Positions 16,345 through 24,053 of a stretch of DNA of 57,077 nucleotides are shown here, piece by piece. The position numbers were made by a program, and so were the translations under genes. A model generated the notes under the pieces. It did no database searches and was not told where the DNA came from. It saw only the letters and a list, made by a program, of their open reading frames with translations. Numbering within the stretch: the stretch's first letter is position 1; the number at the start of each line of letters is the position of its first letter. Source of the DNA: JABACD01 sp047639675 (lineage in GTDB: Bacteria > Planctomycetota > UBA1135 > GCA-002686595); assembly GCA_047639675.1 (NCBI GenBank), contig JBLIOI010000016.1, forward strand, positions 1-57,077, read 5' to 3'.

Positions 16345-16832
16345 CGCAAGCTCTTGAGAATTTCGGCCGCTTGCTCGCCAGGGCTGTCCGTCTTGATGGC
16401 TTGCTCGATGCGACCCTTCGCATCGATCAAGAAGGTCAATCTCGCTGCCATCTTGGTCTTCGCGTCCGCAGCCGCGCCATAGGCAGTGCCCAACTCGCGC
16501 TTCGTGTCACACAAGAGGAGAAAGGGAAACTTGTGCTTTTCAGCGAAGGCGCGATTGCGTTCGACGCTATCAAAGGACACGCCATAAACTTGGATACCAA
16601 GCTTCTGAAATTCGGAGATTCGGTCACGGAATCCCCCTCCCTGGTTAGTTCAGCCAGGCGTATCAGCTAGCGGATAGAACCACAGTAAAAAGCGTTGGCC
16701 GGCCAAGTCTTTGGAGGACACTTGGTTTCCCATGTGATCCTGACACTCAAAAGCAGGCGCAAGATCACCAGCTTTCAAGCTCAAGCTTGCACCGCCACCA
16801 GGTAGGAAACGTTGGATGAGTTTTTTGAACAT
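16341..16832 (-). CDS. Selenocysteine-containing peroxiredoxin (BCP/AhpC-TSA family), in-frame UGA at the active site
   Basis: Reading from ATG 16832, the frame gives the peroxiredoxin N-terminus (LKAGDLAPAFECQDHMGNQ, then DLAGQRFLLWFYPLADTPG) and reaches TGA at 16650-16652. This is residue 61, the place of the peroxidatic Cys in the family motif FYP-x4-TPGCT. The same frame continues without a break through FRDRISEFQKLGIQVYGVSF, FPFLLLCDTKRELGTAYGA and ARLTFLIDAKGRI to TAG at 16341, giving 163 residues if TGA is Sec. A SECIS-like hairpin follows the TGA. There is no second Cys at +5, so it would be a 1-Sec enzyme reducing peroxides. TGA is a normal stop elsewhere here (dxr, purM, apbE). It lies 8 bases after the UbiA-family gene, in the dxr operon. 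Confidence 0.88.
16614..16636 (-). promoter_or_regulatory. Bacterial SECIS-like stem-loop
   Basis: On the minus-strand message an 8-bp stem (16636-16629 with 16621-16614, one G-U pair) closes a 7-base loop (CGUGACC, 16628-16622). The loop starts 22 bases after the UGA and has a G at its second position. Both the distance and the loop G agree with what is known of bacterial SECIS elements, which lie inside the coding region just after UGA and bind SelB. Confidence 0.75.
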
Positions 16833-16840
16833 GACCACTT

Positions 16841-17755
16841 CTAGGAGGGAGGAGAGACGCGTCGAAGATACCACGCTACTGGATAGAGCGAGAGGATCAA
16901 CAAGACAACGAGGGCGTTGTTGAGGCCCCCAGGTAAGGCAGCGACCGCAGCGCTAAAGACTAACATGCGCCGAAGTGCACAGCCCATAGCAGGGACAACG
17001 TCGGCCGGTACCCACGTCTCCAGTTTCTTGGCTTGACGAAGGAGCCCAATGCTTGCGGCTATGCCCAAGAAGAGCGCCACGCCGCGCCCAGGCAAACTCG
17101 CATAGGGAACGGGCAAGAATGCAATGATCCAAAACCAAACGGCGAGCGAGACGAGCAATTGACGCGGAGTCCTTGTCTTTCGAGATGAGTCTTCGCCGTC
17201 CTCCATGCGCCCAAGTCGCGATAGCGTGAAGACATACATTCCGTAGAGTAGAGGTGCGCTCCAAAGACTCGAGATGGCCATGAAGTCGACGTCAACGGCA
17301 AAGAAGCCGACTGACATGTTAGCTGCACGGCAAGCCCCTAGAAGCAAGGGGCCTAACCATGGACCTCGACCAAAGAGGTCGTAGCTTGCGGCACATAGGG
17401 CCAAAGCTAGGACCCAACCTCCGGCGGCCGGACTGACAAGCACAGCTAACAAAACACCACTAGAAAAAAGGCCTGCGGCGGCCGCTAATGCCATATTGGG
17501 GCTTATTCTTCCGGAGGGGATTGGCCGGTTCGGCCTGGTCTTTGCATCCTCGACTCGATCACTCCAATCATTCAGCGCCATCCCGCCGTGATACACACAC
17601 AGCGAGGCGCCCACTAGTAGCAGGGTAGTATTCCAGCCTGGTAGAAAGCCTTGAGCCAGAACCAAGCCTGCCAAAACATCAGCAACCGCAGTGGGAGCCA
17701 GAGAGATCCGTAACAGGCGAGCCCAGGCCGCGAGCTTGGATTCGATTTGGCTCAA
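16841..17755 (-). CDS. UbiA-family prenyltransferase, polytopic membrane protein
   Basis: A 304-residue integral membrane protein with eight or nine hydrophobic segments. The first Asp-rich motif is NDWSDRVEDAKTRPNRPIP, the prenyl-diphosphate/Mg site (N-D-x2-D-x3-D) with the RPNRPIPSG signature. The second conserved loop is YDLFGRG, shorter of Asp than in UbiA itself. It probably transfers a prenyl chain to an aromatic or sugar-like acceptor, as UbiA, MenA or chlorophyll synthase relatives do; the acceptor is unknown. The start codon is TTG at 17755, overlapping the TGA of rseP by three bases. It shares an operon with dxr, which makes the isoprenoid precursor. Confidence 0.85.
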   Translation of the reverse strand: MSQIESKLAAWARLLRISLAPTAVADVLAGLVLAQGFLPGWNTTLLLVGASLCVYHGGMALNDWSDRVEDAKTRPNRPIPSGRISPNMALAAAAGLFSSGVLLAVLVSPAAGGWVLALALCAASYDLFGRGPWLGPLLLGACRAANMSVGFFAVDVDFMAISSLWSAPLLYGMYVFTLSRLGRMEDGEDSSRKTRTPRQLLVSLAVWFWIIAFLPVPYASLPGRGVALFLGIAASIGLLRQAKKLETWVPADVVPAMGCALRRMLVFSAAVAALPGGLNNALVVLLILSLYPVAWYLRRVSPPS

Positions 17756-19590
17756 TTGAAAACGTGGGTCGACAGGTCGTTGTAGATCACGAAGACAAAG
17801 ATCGAGACGATCAAAACCAATCCGACCAACTGGCTGTAGCTGAAAATGCGCTCGCTGACTGGCGATCCCTTCAGTTTTTCAACCAAGAGGAAGAACAGGT
17901 GCCCACCATCCAGAATCGGAATGGGCAACACATTCAAGAAGGCTAAGTTCATCGAGAGCACACACAAGAACCAGAAGAACTTGACCCAGCCCAATGTCGC
18001 TGTGTGGTGGGCGATGATGCTGATCTTGATGATGCTTCCAACATTCTGTTTCCCAACTTCACGCCGCATCATTCCGCGCAAGCTACGCCATACATCACGG
18101 ATCATCTTAAAGGATGACGTCACTCCGAGTTTGAGCGCTTCTGGGAGGCTCGTCACACGATAGGTGTAGCTGGCGAGTGAGAGGTTGAGCCCGACGCTCA
18201 TAGCTCGCATCTGCTCGGGCCTCGCTTCGATATCAAAGAAGTCAGGATTGCCAGCGAACTCCGTCTCGCGTCGAACACTGAAGACCAGTGCAGAATCACT
18301 AGAAGCAGCACTGCGCGAAGCGTTTACGAGATCTTGATAGACCTGAACTGGAGTTGAGTTGACCTCGAGCACAAGGTCGCCGGTTACGAGCCCCGCACGT
18401 TCGGCCGCCGAGCCAGGAAAGACAACGATTGAGGTACTATCTTGATCGTAGGTTAGCGCCAGATCTCCAGCGAGTTGGATGCCCTGTTCCTGGGTTAGCG
18501 CAGGCGCTTCCCAGCTCATGAGTTTTCCCTCTCGGCGAACTTCGTATTCGACCAGGCCCTCGGTAGCGACCAATGCGACGAGCAGATCACCTGGTTTCAG
18601 AAGCTCGTGGCCTTCGATCTTCAGTATGCGGTCATCTTTTGCCAGCTGACTCTTGCGAACGAGCTCTGTTTCACGCAGCGCGACTAGGTGCTGAAAGGTG
18701 GTGGTGAAGCCAATCAACTCACCGCCTTCAAGTTCGCCGGCTTCCGGCGTCACGTGGAACGCTAACTCTTTCCCTGCGCGATTCACGTTGACGGTAAAGG
18801 GCGCTTCAGCCTCCACCGCACTGGCCAATTGCTTCGCTGGCGTAAGCCCGGGTGTTTGGTCCACGACCCCGAGCAATAGATCGCCGCTCTGCAAGCCTGC
18901 GCGGGCAGCGGGGCTCTCTGCGATAACGGTCAGGGGTAAACCTTCCTCCAACTCCGGCGCCATGCGGCCAATGCTGTAGATCCCAAAAAAATCATCGAAG
19001 GTCGGCGCCATGTTCATCACAACCGGCTGCGATTCGCCGGGTGGGATGATCCTGAGCGCTACGTTTTCAGTTCCTCCGAACGCGACCTCCGGTGCGACTT
19101 GGTCCAGGTCATAAATGGACTCGCCGTTGACATCCAGGATCTTCGTTCCCGGCTGCAAGCCAGCCATCCACGCAGCGGAACCCGGGGCCACGGCGCCAAC
19201 AATCGGCGGAGTGGATGGAATGCCGACGTAGAACAGTATGGGAAAGACAACCAATCCGAAGATCACGTTCATGATCACTCCAGCGGAATAGATAAAGAAT
19301 CGCGCCCCGACACTCTTCGAACCGAGTTCCCATCCCTTTGCAGGCTCGTCCGAGTAACTGGACTCTTCGCCTGCCATACGAACGAAGCCGCCCAAGGGCA
19401 CAGCAGCAATCTGGTACTCCGTATGTCCTTTCTTCCAGGAGAACAGTTTTGGCCCAAAACCCAGGCTAAAGACGTAAACACGCACCTTGCACAACCGCGC
19501 AGCAATGAAGTGTCCGGACTCGTGAACGAAAATCACAAGTCCAATGCCCAGGACTACCTGGACGATACGAAAGAGGTCGAGAATTTCCAT
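17752..19590 (-). CDS. rseP: Site-2 intramembrane metalloprotease RseP with four PDZ-like domains
   Basis: A 612-residue polytopic zinc protease that cleaves transmembrane anti-sigma factors or signal peptides within the membrane. The zinc motif HESGH lies at residues 23-27 in the first membrane helix, and the second motif PIPILDGGH contains Asp561. Between them I count four PDZ-like modules, each with a G-L-x-x-G or similar carboxylate loop (AGLQPGTKIL, AGLQSGDLLL, KSQLAKDDRIL, AGLVTGDLVL). E. coli RseP has two PDZ domains and about 450 residues, so this one is enlarged. ATG 19590 starts 10 bases after the dxr stop; the open frame reaches 19626. The dxr-rseP order is common in bacteria. Confidence 0.93.
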   Translation of the reverse strand: MEILDLFRIVQVVLGIGLVIFVHESGHFIAARLCKVRVYVFSLGFGPKLFSWKKGHTEYQIAAVPLGGFVRMAGEESSYSDEPAKGWELGSKSVGARFFIYSAGVIMNVIFGLVVFPILFYVGIPSTPPIVGAVAPGSAAWMAGLQPGTKILDVNGESIYDLDQVAPEVAFGGTENVALRIIPPGESQPVVMNMAPTFDDFFGIYSIGRMAPELEEGLPLTVIAESPAARAGLQSGDLLLGVVDQTPGLTPAKQLASAVEAEAPFTVNVNRAGKELAFHVTPEAGELEGGELIGFTTTFQHLVALRETELVRKSQLAKDDRILKIEGHELLKPGDLLVALVATEGLVEYEVRREGKLMSWEAPALTQEQGIQLAGDLALTYDQDSTSIVVFPGSAAERAGLVTGDLVLEVNSTPVQVYQDLVNASRSAASSDSALVFSVRRETEFAGNPDFFDIEARPEQMRAMSVGLNLSLASYTYRVTSLPEALKLGVTSSFKMIRDVWRSLRGMMRREVGKQNVGSIIKISIIAHHTATLGWVKFFWFLCVLSMNLAFLNVLPIPILDGGHLFFLLVEKLKGSPVSERIFSYSQLVGLVLIVSIFVFVIYNDLSTHVFN

Positions 19591-19600
19591 GTAGGTATGT

Positions 19601-20755
19601 TCAGTTCGCAAGAGCTGCGATTTCATCGGTCGCCATACGGCGAGCGACTTGGTCCGCTTCTAAGAGATCGTCGAGGTTCGCCGCGAGGCCTGGACGACGA
19701 TCGAGTACCGCAGTATTGATGCGATTGATGTCGTTGAATTGGATGCGCTCATCAAGAAAGGCGGCAACGGCCACCTCATCAGAGGCATTCAGCACACTGC
19801 CTGAATCTGCACCTTCCTCGACGCAGCGATAGCCCAGGCCGAGAGCCGGAAAGCGCTGCAAATCCGGCTCGAGAAAGTCGAGCCGCTTGAATAATGTGAA
19901 ATCGAAGCCAGCGAGTTCTGCTGGGGCACGATCTGGATGGTGCAAGGCGTAGTGAATCGGGCCCCGCATGTCCGGCGGTCCCATTTGAGCGATGACGGAG
20001 CCGTCAACAAACTCCACCATTGAATGCACGATGGACTGCGGATGGACGACAACTTGAATGCGCTCGGTCTCCAATCCAAAGAGATGATGCAACTCGATCA
20101 CCTCCAGTGCTTTATTCATCAAGGTTGCCGAGCCCACGGTAATCCGTGGCCCCATCACCCAGTTGGGATGCTTCAAGGCCATCGAAGGGGTAACGCTCTT
20201 CAAGCTCTCTAAACTGTTCTCGCGAAACGGTCCGCCACTGGCCGTCAAGAGTACGCGACGCACGCGGCCGAGGTCCTCGCCACGCAAGCATTGGAAGACG
20301 GCACTGTGCTCGCTATCTACCGGTACGATTTCCGCGCCGTGTTCTCTTGCCAGATCCATTAGATAGGCGCCGGCAACGACCATCGATTCCTTGTTGGCAA
20401 GGGCTAAAGTCTTCCCTCGTTTGAGGACAGCGACCGAGGGGCGCAACCCAACAGCACCGACTATCCCGTGCACGCAGATGTCGTAGTTGGACTCCCGCAG
20501 AAGCTCCAAGACCGCGTCATCACCACCGAATACCTTACAGTCGCCCGCGACCCGTTCGCGCAAGGCTGCGGCGGCGCTTTCGTCCGCCATAGCCACGAAT
20601 TTAGGCCGAAACTCGGCTACCTGCTCTGCCACCTTTTCCCAGGAGGAATTCGCGGCCATGGCGTCCACGTACAATCCTCCGGCGGACTCCCGGACGAGGT
20701 CCAAGGTTTGCGTGCCGATCGAGCCGGTCGATCCAAGCAGGGCGATTCGTTTCAT
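19601..20755 (-). CDS. dxr: 1-deoxy-D-xylulose 5-phosphate reductoisomerase
   Basis: The first committed enzyme of the MEP isoprenoid pathway, converting DXP to MEP with NADPH and a divalent metal. It has 384 residues, the usual length. Visible signatures are the NADPH-binding LLGSTGSIGTQTLDLV at the N-terminus, ALANKESMV, PVDSEHSAVFQCL, LTASGGPFR, the substrate loop LKHPNWVMGPRITVGSATLM and NKALEVIE. The start at ATG 20755 (MKRIALLGS) fits the family; upstream codons to 20797 are open but not family-like. It heads the operon rseP - ubiA-like - selenoprotein peroxiredoxin and is divergent from purM. Confidence 0.96.
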   Translation of the reverse strand: MKRIALLGSTGSIGTQTLDLVRESAGGLYVDAMAANSSWEKVAEQVAEFRPKFVAMADESAAAALRERVAGDCKVFGGDDAVLELLRESNYDICVHGIVGAVGLRPSVAVLKRGKTLALANKESMVVAGAYLMDLAREHGAEIVPVDSEHSAVFQCLRGEDLGRVRRVLLTASGGPFRENSLESLKSVTPSMALKHPNWVMGPRITVGSATLMNKALEVIELHHLFGLETERIQVVVHPQSIVHSMVEFVDGSVIAQMGPPDMRGPIHYALHHPDRAPAELAGFDFTLFKRLDFLEPDLQRFPALGLGYRCVEEGADSGSVLNASDEVAVAAFLDERIQFNDINRINTAVLDRRPGLAANLDDLLEADQVARRMATDEIAALAN

Positions 20756-20911
20756 TAGGTGATGCCGAAGGCGGTTGCGCGAGTGGTGCAGGGGCAATAT
20801 TAGGACAGTGAGCGCCAGATACTAACTCTCTCCACGGGATAAGCATCGCAGGCCGTAGGAATGCGGGAGCAGGATGAGTACATTGCTTGGATGAACGCTA
20901 GCCGAGACACA

Positions 20912-21958
20912 ATGGATGAGACGCCCCTTTCCTATCGGGATGCCGGGGTCGACATTGGCGCCCAAGACGAAACCCTTGCACGCGCCAAGGACGCCATCCG
21001 TTCGAGCTTTACACCCGGAGTATTGGGCGATGTCGGCCTCTTCGGCGGATTATTCGACCCTGCCAAAGTGGGTTGCGGGGGACAGGTCCTGGTTGCCAGC
21101 GCTGATGGCGTCGGCACCAAACTCGATGTGGCCAAGCGCGCGGGAATCCACGACACGGTTGGCCGTGATTTGGTTCAGCACTGTATCAACGACATCTTGG
21201 TGCAAGGAGCGCGCCCCTTATTCTTTATGGATTACGTCGGAACGGGCAAGCTCGATCCCGTTGTCGTCTCCGACTTGATCCGTGGCTGTGCCGAAGCCTG
21301 TCGCGACAATGGCTTGGCCTTGCTGGGCGGTGAAACCGCAGAGATGCCCGGGCTCTACGCCCAAGGCGACTTTGACTTGGTCGGATTCATCGTCGGTTCC
21401 GTTGCCCAAGACAAGATTATAGACGGCAGCCGAGTACGATCAGGACAAAAGCTAATCGGGTTGACAAGCAATGGCTTGCACACAAACGGCTACTCCCTTG
21501 CGCGCAAGATCTTATTCGAGCGCCAGGGCCATGAGCTGTCCGACAAGCCCGATGAATTGGGCGGCGCAAGTGTGCAGGAGGCGTTGCTAGCGCCCCACCG
21601 CAGCTACTTAGATCCAGTCTGGCCTCTGCTCGAAGAGGGCTGTATCCCTGGCCTTGCTCACATCACAGGTGGCGGTCTTCTCGACAATCTGCCTCGTATT
21701 TTGGGCGGACTGAGTGCCCACATCGACCTCTCCAGCTGGACCATTCCGCCGCTATTCCAGTACCTAGTAGACGCCGGGCGTGTCGAACAGAACGAAGCTT
21801 TCCAAGTCTTCAACATGGGAATCGGTTTGGTTCTGATGGTCGAGGCGGATGACTGCAAGCGCATCATCACGCAGCTTGAGAAGGCCGGTGAGACGGCTTT
21901 CGAAATCGGAGTGATAAAAGAAATGGGCGAAGATGGAAAAGGAGTCGTCCTGTCGTGA
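20912..21958 (+). CDS. purM: Phosphoribosylformylglycinamidine cyclo-ligase (AIR synthetase)
   Basis: Purine biosynthesis enzyme that closes FGAM to aminoimidazole ribotide with ATP. The start MDETPLSYRDAGVDIGA at 20912 matches family N-termini; ATGs at 20891 and 20861 are possible and keep the same frame. Motifs: VLVASADGVGTKLDVA (ATP-binding PurM signature), HCINDILVQGARPLFFMDY, LLGGETAEMPG, GLTSNGLHTNGYSLAR and HITGGGLLDNLPRIL. Length 348 is normal. Its TGA overlaps the GTG start of the next gene. It leads a five-gene plus-strand operon whose other members are not obvious purine genes. Confidence 0.96.
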   Translation: MDETPLSYRDAGVDIGAQDETLARAKDAIRSSFTPGVLGDVGLFGGLFDPAKVGCGGQVLVASADGVGTKLDVAKRAGIHDTVGRDLVQHCINDILVQGARPLFFMDYVGTGKLDPVVVSDLIRGCAEACRDNGLALLGGETAEMPGLYAQGDFDLVGFIVGSVAQDKIIDGSRVRSGQKLIGLTSNGLHTNGYSLARKILFERQGHELSDKPDELGGASVQEALLAPHRSYLDPVWPLLEEGCIPGLAHITGGGLLDNLPRILGGLSAHIDLSSWTIPPLFQYLVDAGRVEQNEAFQVFNMGIGLVLMVEADDCKRIITQLEKAGETAFEIGVIKEMGEDGKGVVLS

Positions 21959-22602
21959 TTCGCGCTGCCTTGCTCGCTCTCTTGCTCTCGACTGCCACAG
22001 GCAGCTGGAAGAAAGCAGGCTTACTTGCACAGGACACTTTGGATTGGCGCAGCATTGCGACGATTGAGCAGGATGATCGAAGAGTTAGCGCCTATTGCCA
22101 AGCCTTGGCGAACGTGAATGCCGCTGAACTCGGCCAGCTCCTGCAGCCCGCGTTCAACGAATTCATGACGCAGAACCAAGCCTTCCAGCTCGAGCCTGCT
22201 CAAGCTCTCGCGGAAGCCATGCACAGCCGCGCCCGCGCCACCTGGAGCGCCATGTCACTCGCTCTAGTCTCGACCCGAGCCGGGGCTAGTGACCGTGCTG
22301 AAGAGGTACTAAGGGAACAACTCGCCGGTACTCTCGAGGGCCCCGATAAAATTGCACTTCTCGAACGACTGGGACTCGCGCTTCAGGGCGCAGGCTTCGA
22401 AAGGCGCGCCTTGGGTCCCCTGGGCAGCTCATTTGCACGCGGATCTCGTGATGCTGGCGTGGTTCTCGGACGAATTGCTCTGCGCCAGGGCCGCCTAGAC
22501 CACGCACGGGCCATATTTCGCAGCTTACTCGACGAGGAACCGTCCCCATCCTGGGCTCTAAGGGGCTGGGGACTTAGCATGTTGCCCACTCGGTCCTATT
22601 GA
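21955..22602 (+). CDS. Exported TPR-like repeat protein
   Basis: A 215-residue protein starting at GTG 21955, overlapping the purM stop (GTGA); a GGAG lies ten bases upstream of the start. The N-terminus is a signal peptide (LLALLLSTATG). The rest is helical with TPR-like pairs, ending in RIALRQGRLDHARAIFRSLL, a typical TPR helix pair. Likely an adaptor or binding protein outside the cytoplasm; partner unknown. It has no enzymatic motif. Confidence 0.75.
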   Translation: MIRAALLALLLSTATGSWKKAGLLAQDTLDWRSIATIEQDDRRVSAYCQALANVNAAELGQLLQPAFNEFMTQNQAFQLEPAQALAEAMHSRARATWSAMSLALVSTRAGASDRAEEVLREQLAGTLEGPDKIALLERLGLALQGAGFERRALGPLGSSFARGSRDAGVVLGRIALRQGRLDHARAIFRSLLDEEPSPSWALRGWGLSMLPTRSY

Positions 22603-22718
22603 CCGCAGAGACCCTAGACCGCCGCATTTGCGGCAAACGTACACAACTGCACGGGTGCAGCTCACTTTCCGAGCATCCCCGCAGACTCTTCTTGTCAACT
22701 CCCTACGCTTTCTGGGCT

Positions 22719-24047
22719 ATGACCTCCATGACGACGCGAACATTGCTCCCTGCCGTACTCGGCCTTGCGCTCCTTGCGAGCGCGACTCTCCCCCCTACTC
22801 ATCGCTCGATTGAGAATCAGCTCAAGGAGAGTGAACACAAGAAGGTCGGCGAGAAGATCGCCTCGTGCATCGAGGCAGACATTGAGCGCAATGGCAAGAA
22901 GCGCGATGCTGAAGATGACCTCAGCAGCTACTTGGACAAGAAATGGACCAAAGCCGCCAAGAAGCGCAGCCCCCTGGTGCTTTCCGATGACATCGCTGCT
23001 GCCCTTTGGTACGTCACGGACTACACGAAGATCAAGGGCCTGAAGAAGGGCCGCATCACCGAAATGCCGGTCAGCATTGACTACTACGGTGAAGGCTTCA
23101 CTTCCACCGCGGCTGTTTGGCTTCCGAAGAAGTACAGCCCCAAAATTCAGTACCCATTGGTTTTCTGTATTCCAGAACCTGGAATTAAGCCGGAAGCGCA
23201 CTTGAATGACTCATGGGCCGACTCAACGGTTCGTGAGGGTGCAATCCTTGTCGCGATTGAAATGCCCGAAGATGAAGCCAACTGGGGTAGCCCGGGTGAC
23301 GAGGGAGTGCCCGGTGGATTTGGCATTCTGATGCGCACCTTCCGTCAAGTCCAAGACACCTATGCCATCGACTTCGATCGCGTCTTTCTCGCTGGTCAAG
23401 GCCTCGGGGTTCAAGCTGCAATGCAGATCGCCAACCTTTCCGCCGATCGCTTTGCTGGAATCATCGGACGTAGCGGTGACGCGGCGGAAATGGCCCCCAA
23501 CAATTTGAGTAACATTCCCTGCTTCTTCGCCGGTGGTGGCAAGCGCGTGAGCGCTTACGCCGAGCAGGCTAAAGAAGTCGGCGGAGCGGATTGCCTCGTA
23601 AAAGCAGATGGCAAATTGACAGACGTTTGGTCTTGGATGGCGGAAGTCAAGCGTAACGCCAATCCTGAAACGGTGCTTCTGCTCCCCACGGGTCCAACAC
23701 CAACCAAGGCCTACTGGTTGGAGATTGTTCGCGAGGATTACCCAGAAGGATCAAAGTTGAAGGCCACGGCTGATCGGGCATCCAACACAATCACGATCGA
23801 TGCCAACAACATCGAAAGCGTGACCATCTACCTCAACGACTCCATTGTTGATTTAGACAACCCGGTCAAGGTGATCCTCAACGGTGTTGAGCACGAAGAC
23901 ATGATTCCGCGCAACTTCAACACGATGATCCAGCAGATCTACAAGGGTCGCAGCGATCCAGGCAAGCTCTACACGACTCGCACCGAGTACGACATTCCTA
24001 AGCCCGCGAGTGACGACTCGGAAGGCATGGCGCAAAAACCGAAGTAG
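22719..24047 (+). CDS. Exported alpha/beta-hydrolase-fold protein lacking the nucleophile Ser
   Basis: A 442-residue protein. I choose ATG 22719 (MTSMTTRTLLPAVLGLALL) because it opens a clear signal peptide; the open frame begins 40 codons earlier. The centre resembles a PHB-depolymerase/esterase-like alpha/beta hydrolase: YPLVFCIPEPG, AILVAIEMP, DFDRVFLAGQGLGVQAAM, FAGIIGRSG. The nucleophile elbow, normally G-x-S-x-G, reads G-Q-G-L-G, so the catalytic Ser is replaced by Gly. The C-terminal 100 residues (ITIDANNIESVTIYLND, VKVILNG) are beta-rich. It may bind rather than cleave its ligand. It is the third gene of the purM operon. Confidence 0.75.
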   Translation: MTSMTTRTLLPAVLGLALLASATLPPTHRSIENQLKESEHKKVGEKIASCIEADIERNGKKRDAEDDLSSYLDKKWTKAAKKRSPLVLSDDIAAALWYVTDYTKIKGLKKGRITEMPVSIDYYGEGFTSTAAVWLPKKYSPKIQYPLVFCIPEPGIKPEAHLNDSWADSTVREGAILVAIEMPEDEANWGSPGDEGVPGGFGILMRTFRQVQDTYAIDFDRVFLAGQGLGVQAAMQIANLSADRFAGIIGRSGDAAEMAPNNLSNIPCFFAGGGKRVSAYAEQAKEVGGADCLVKADGKLTDVWSWMAEVKRNANPETVLLLPTGPTPTKAYWLEIVREDYPEGSKLKATADRASNTITIDANNIESVTIYLNDSIVDLDNPVKVILNGVEHEDMIPRNFNTMIQQIYKGRSDPGKLYTTRTEYDIPKPASDDSEGMAQKPK

Positions 24048-24053
24048 GGCCTG

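Noticed and set aside
16650..16652. TGA in the peroxiredoxin as a simple nonsense mutation or pseudogene
   Set aside because: It is the only interruption, it replaces the peroxidatic residue, the frame is otherwise intact to the end, and a SECIS-like stem follows.
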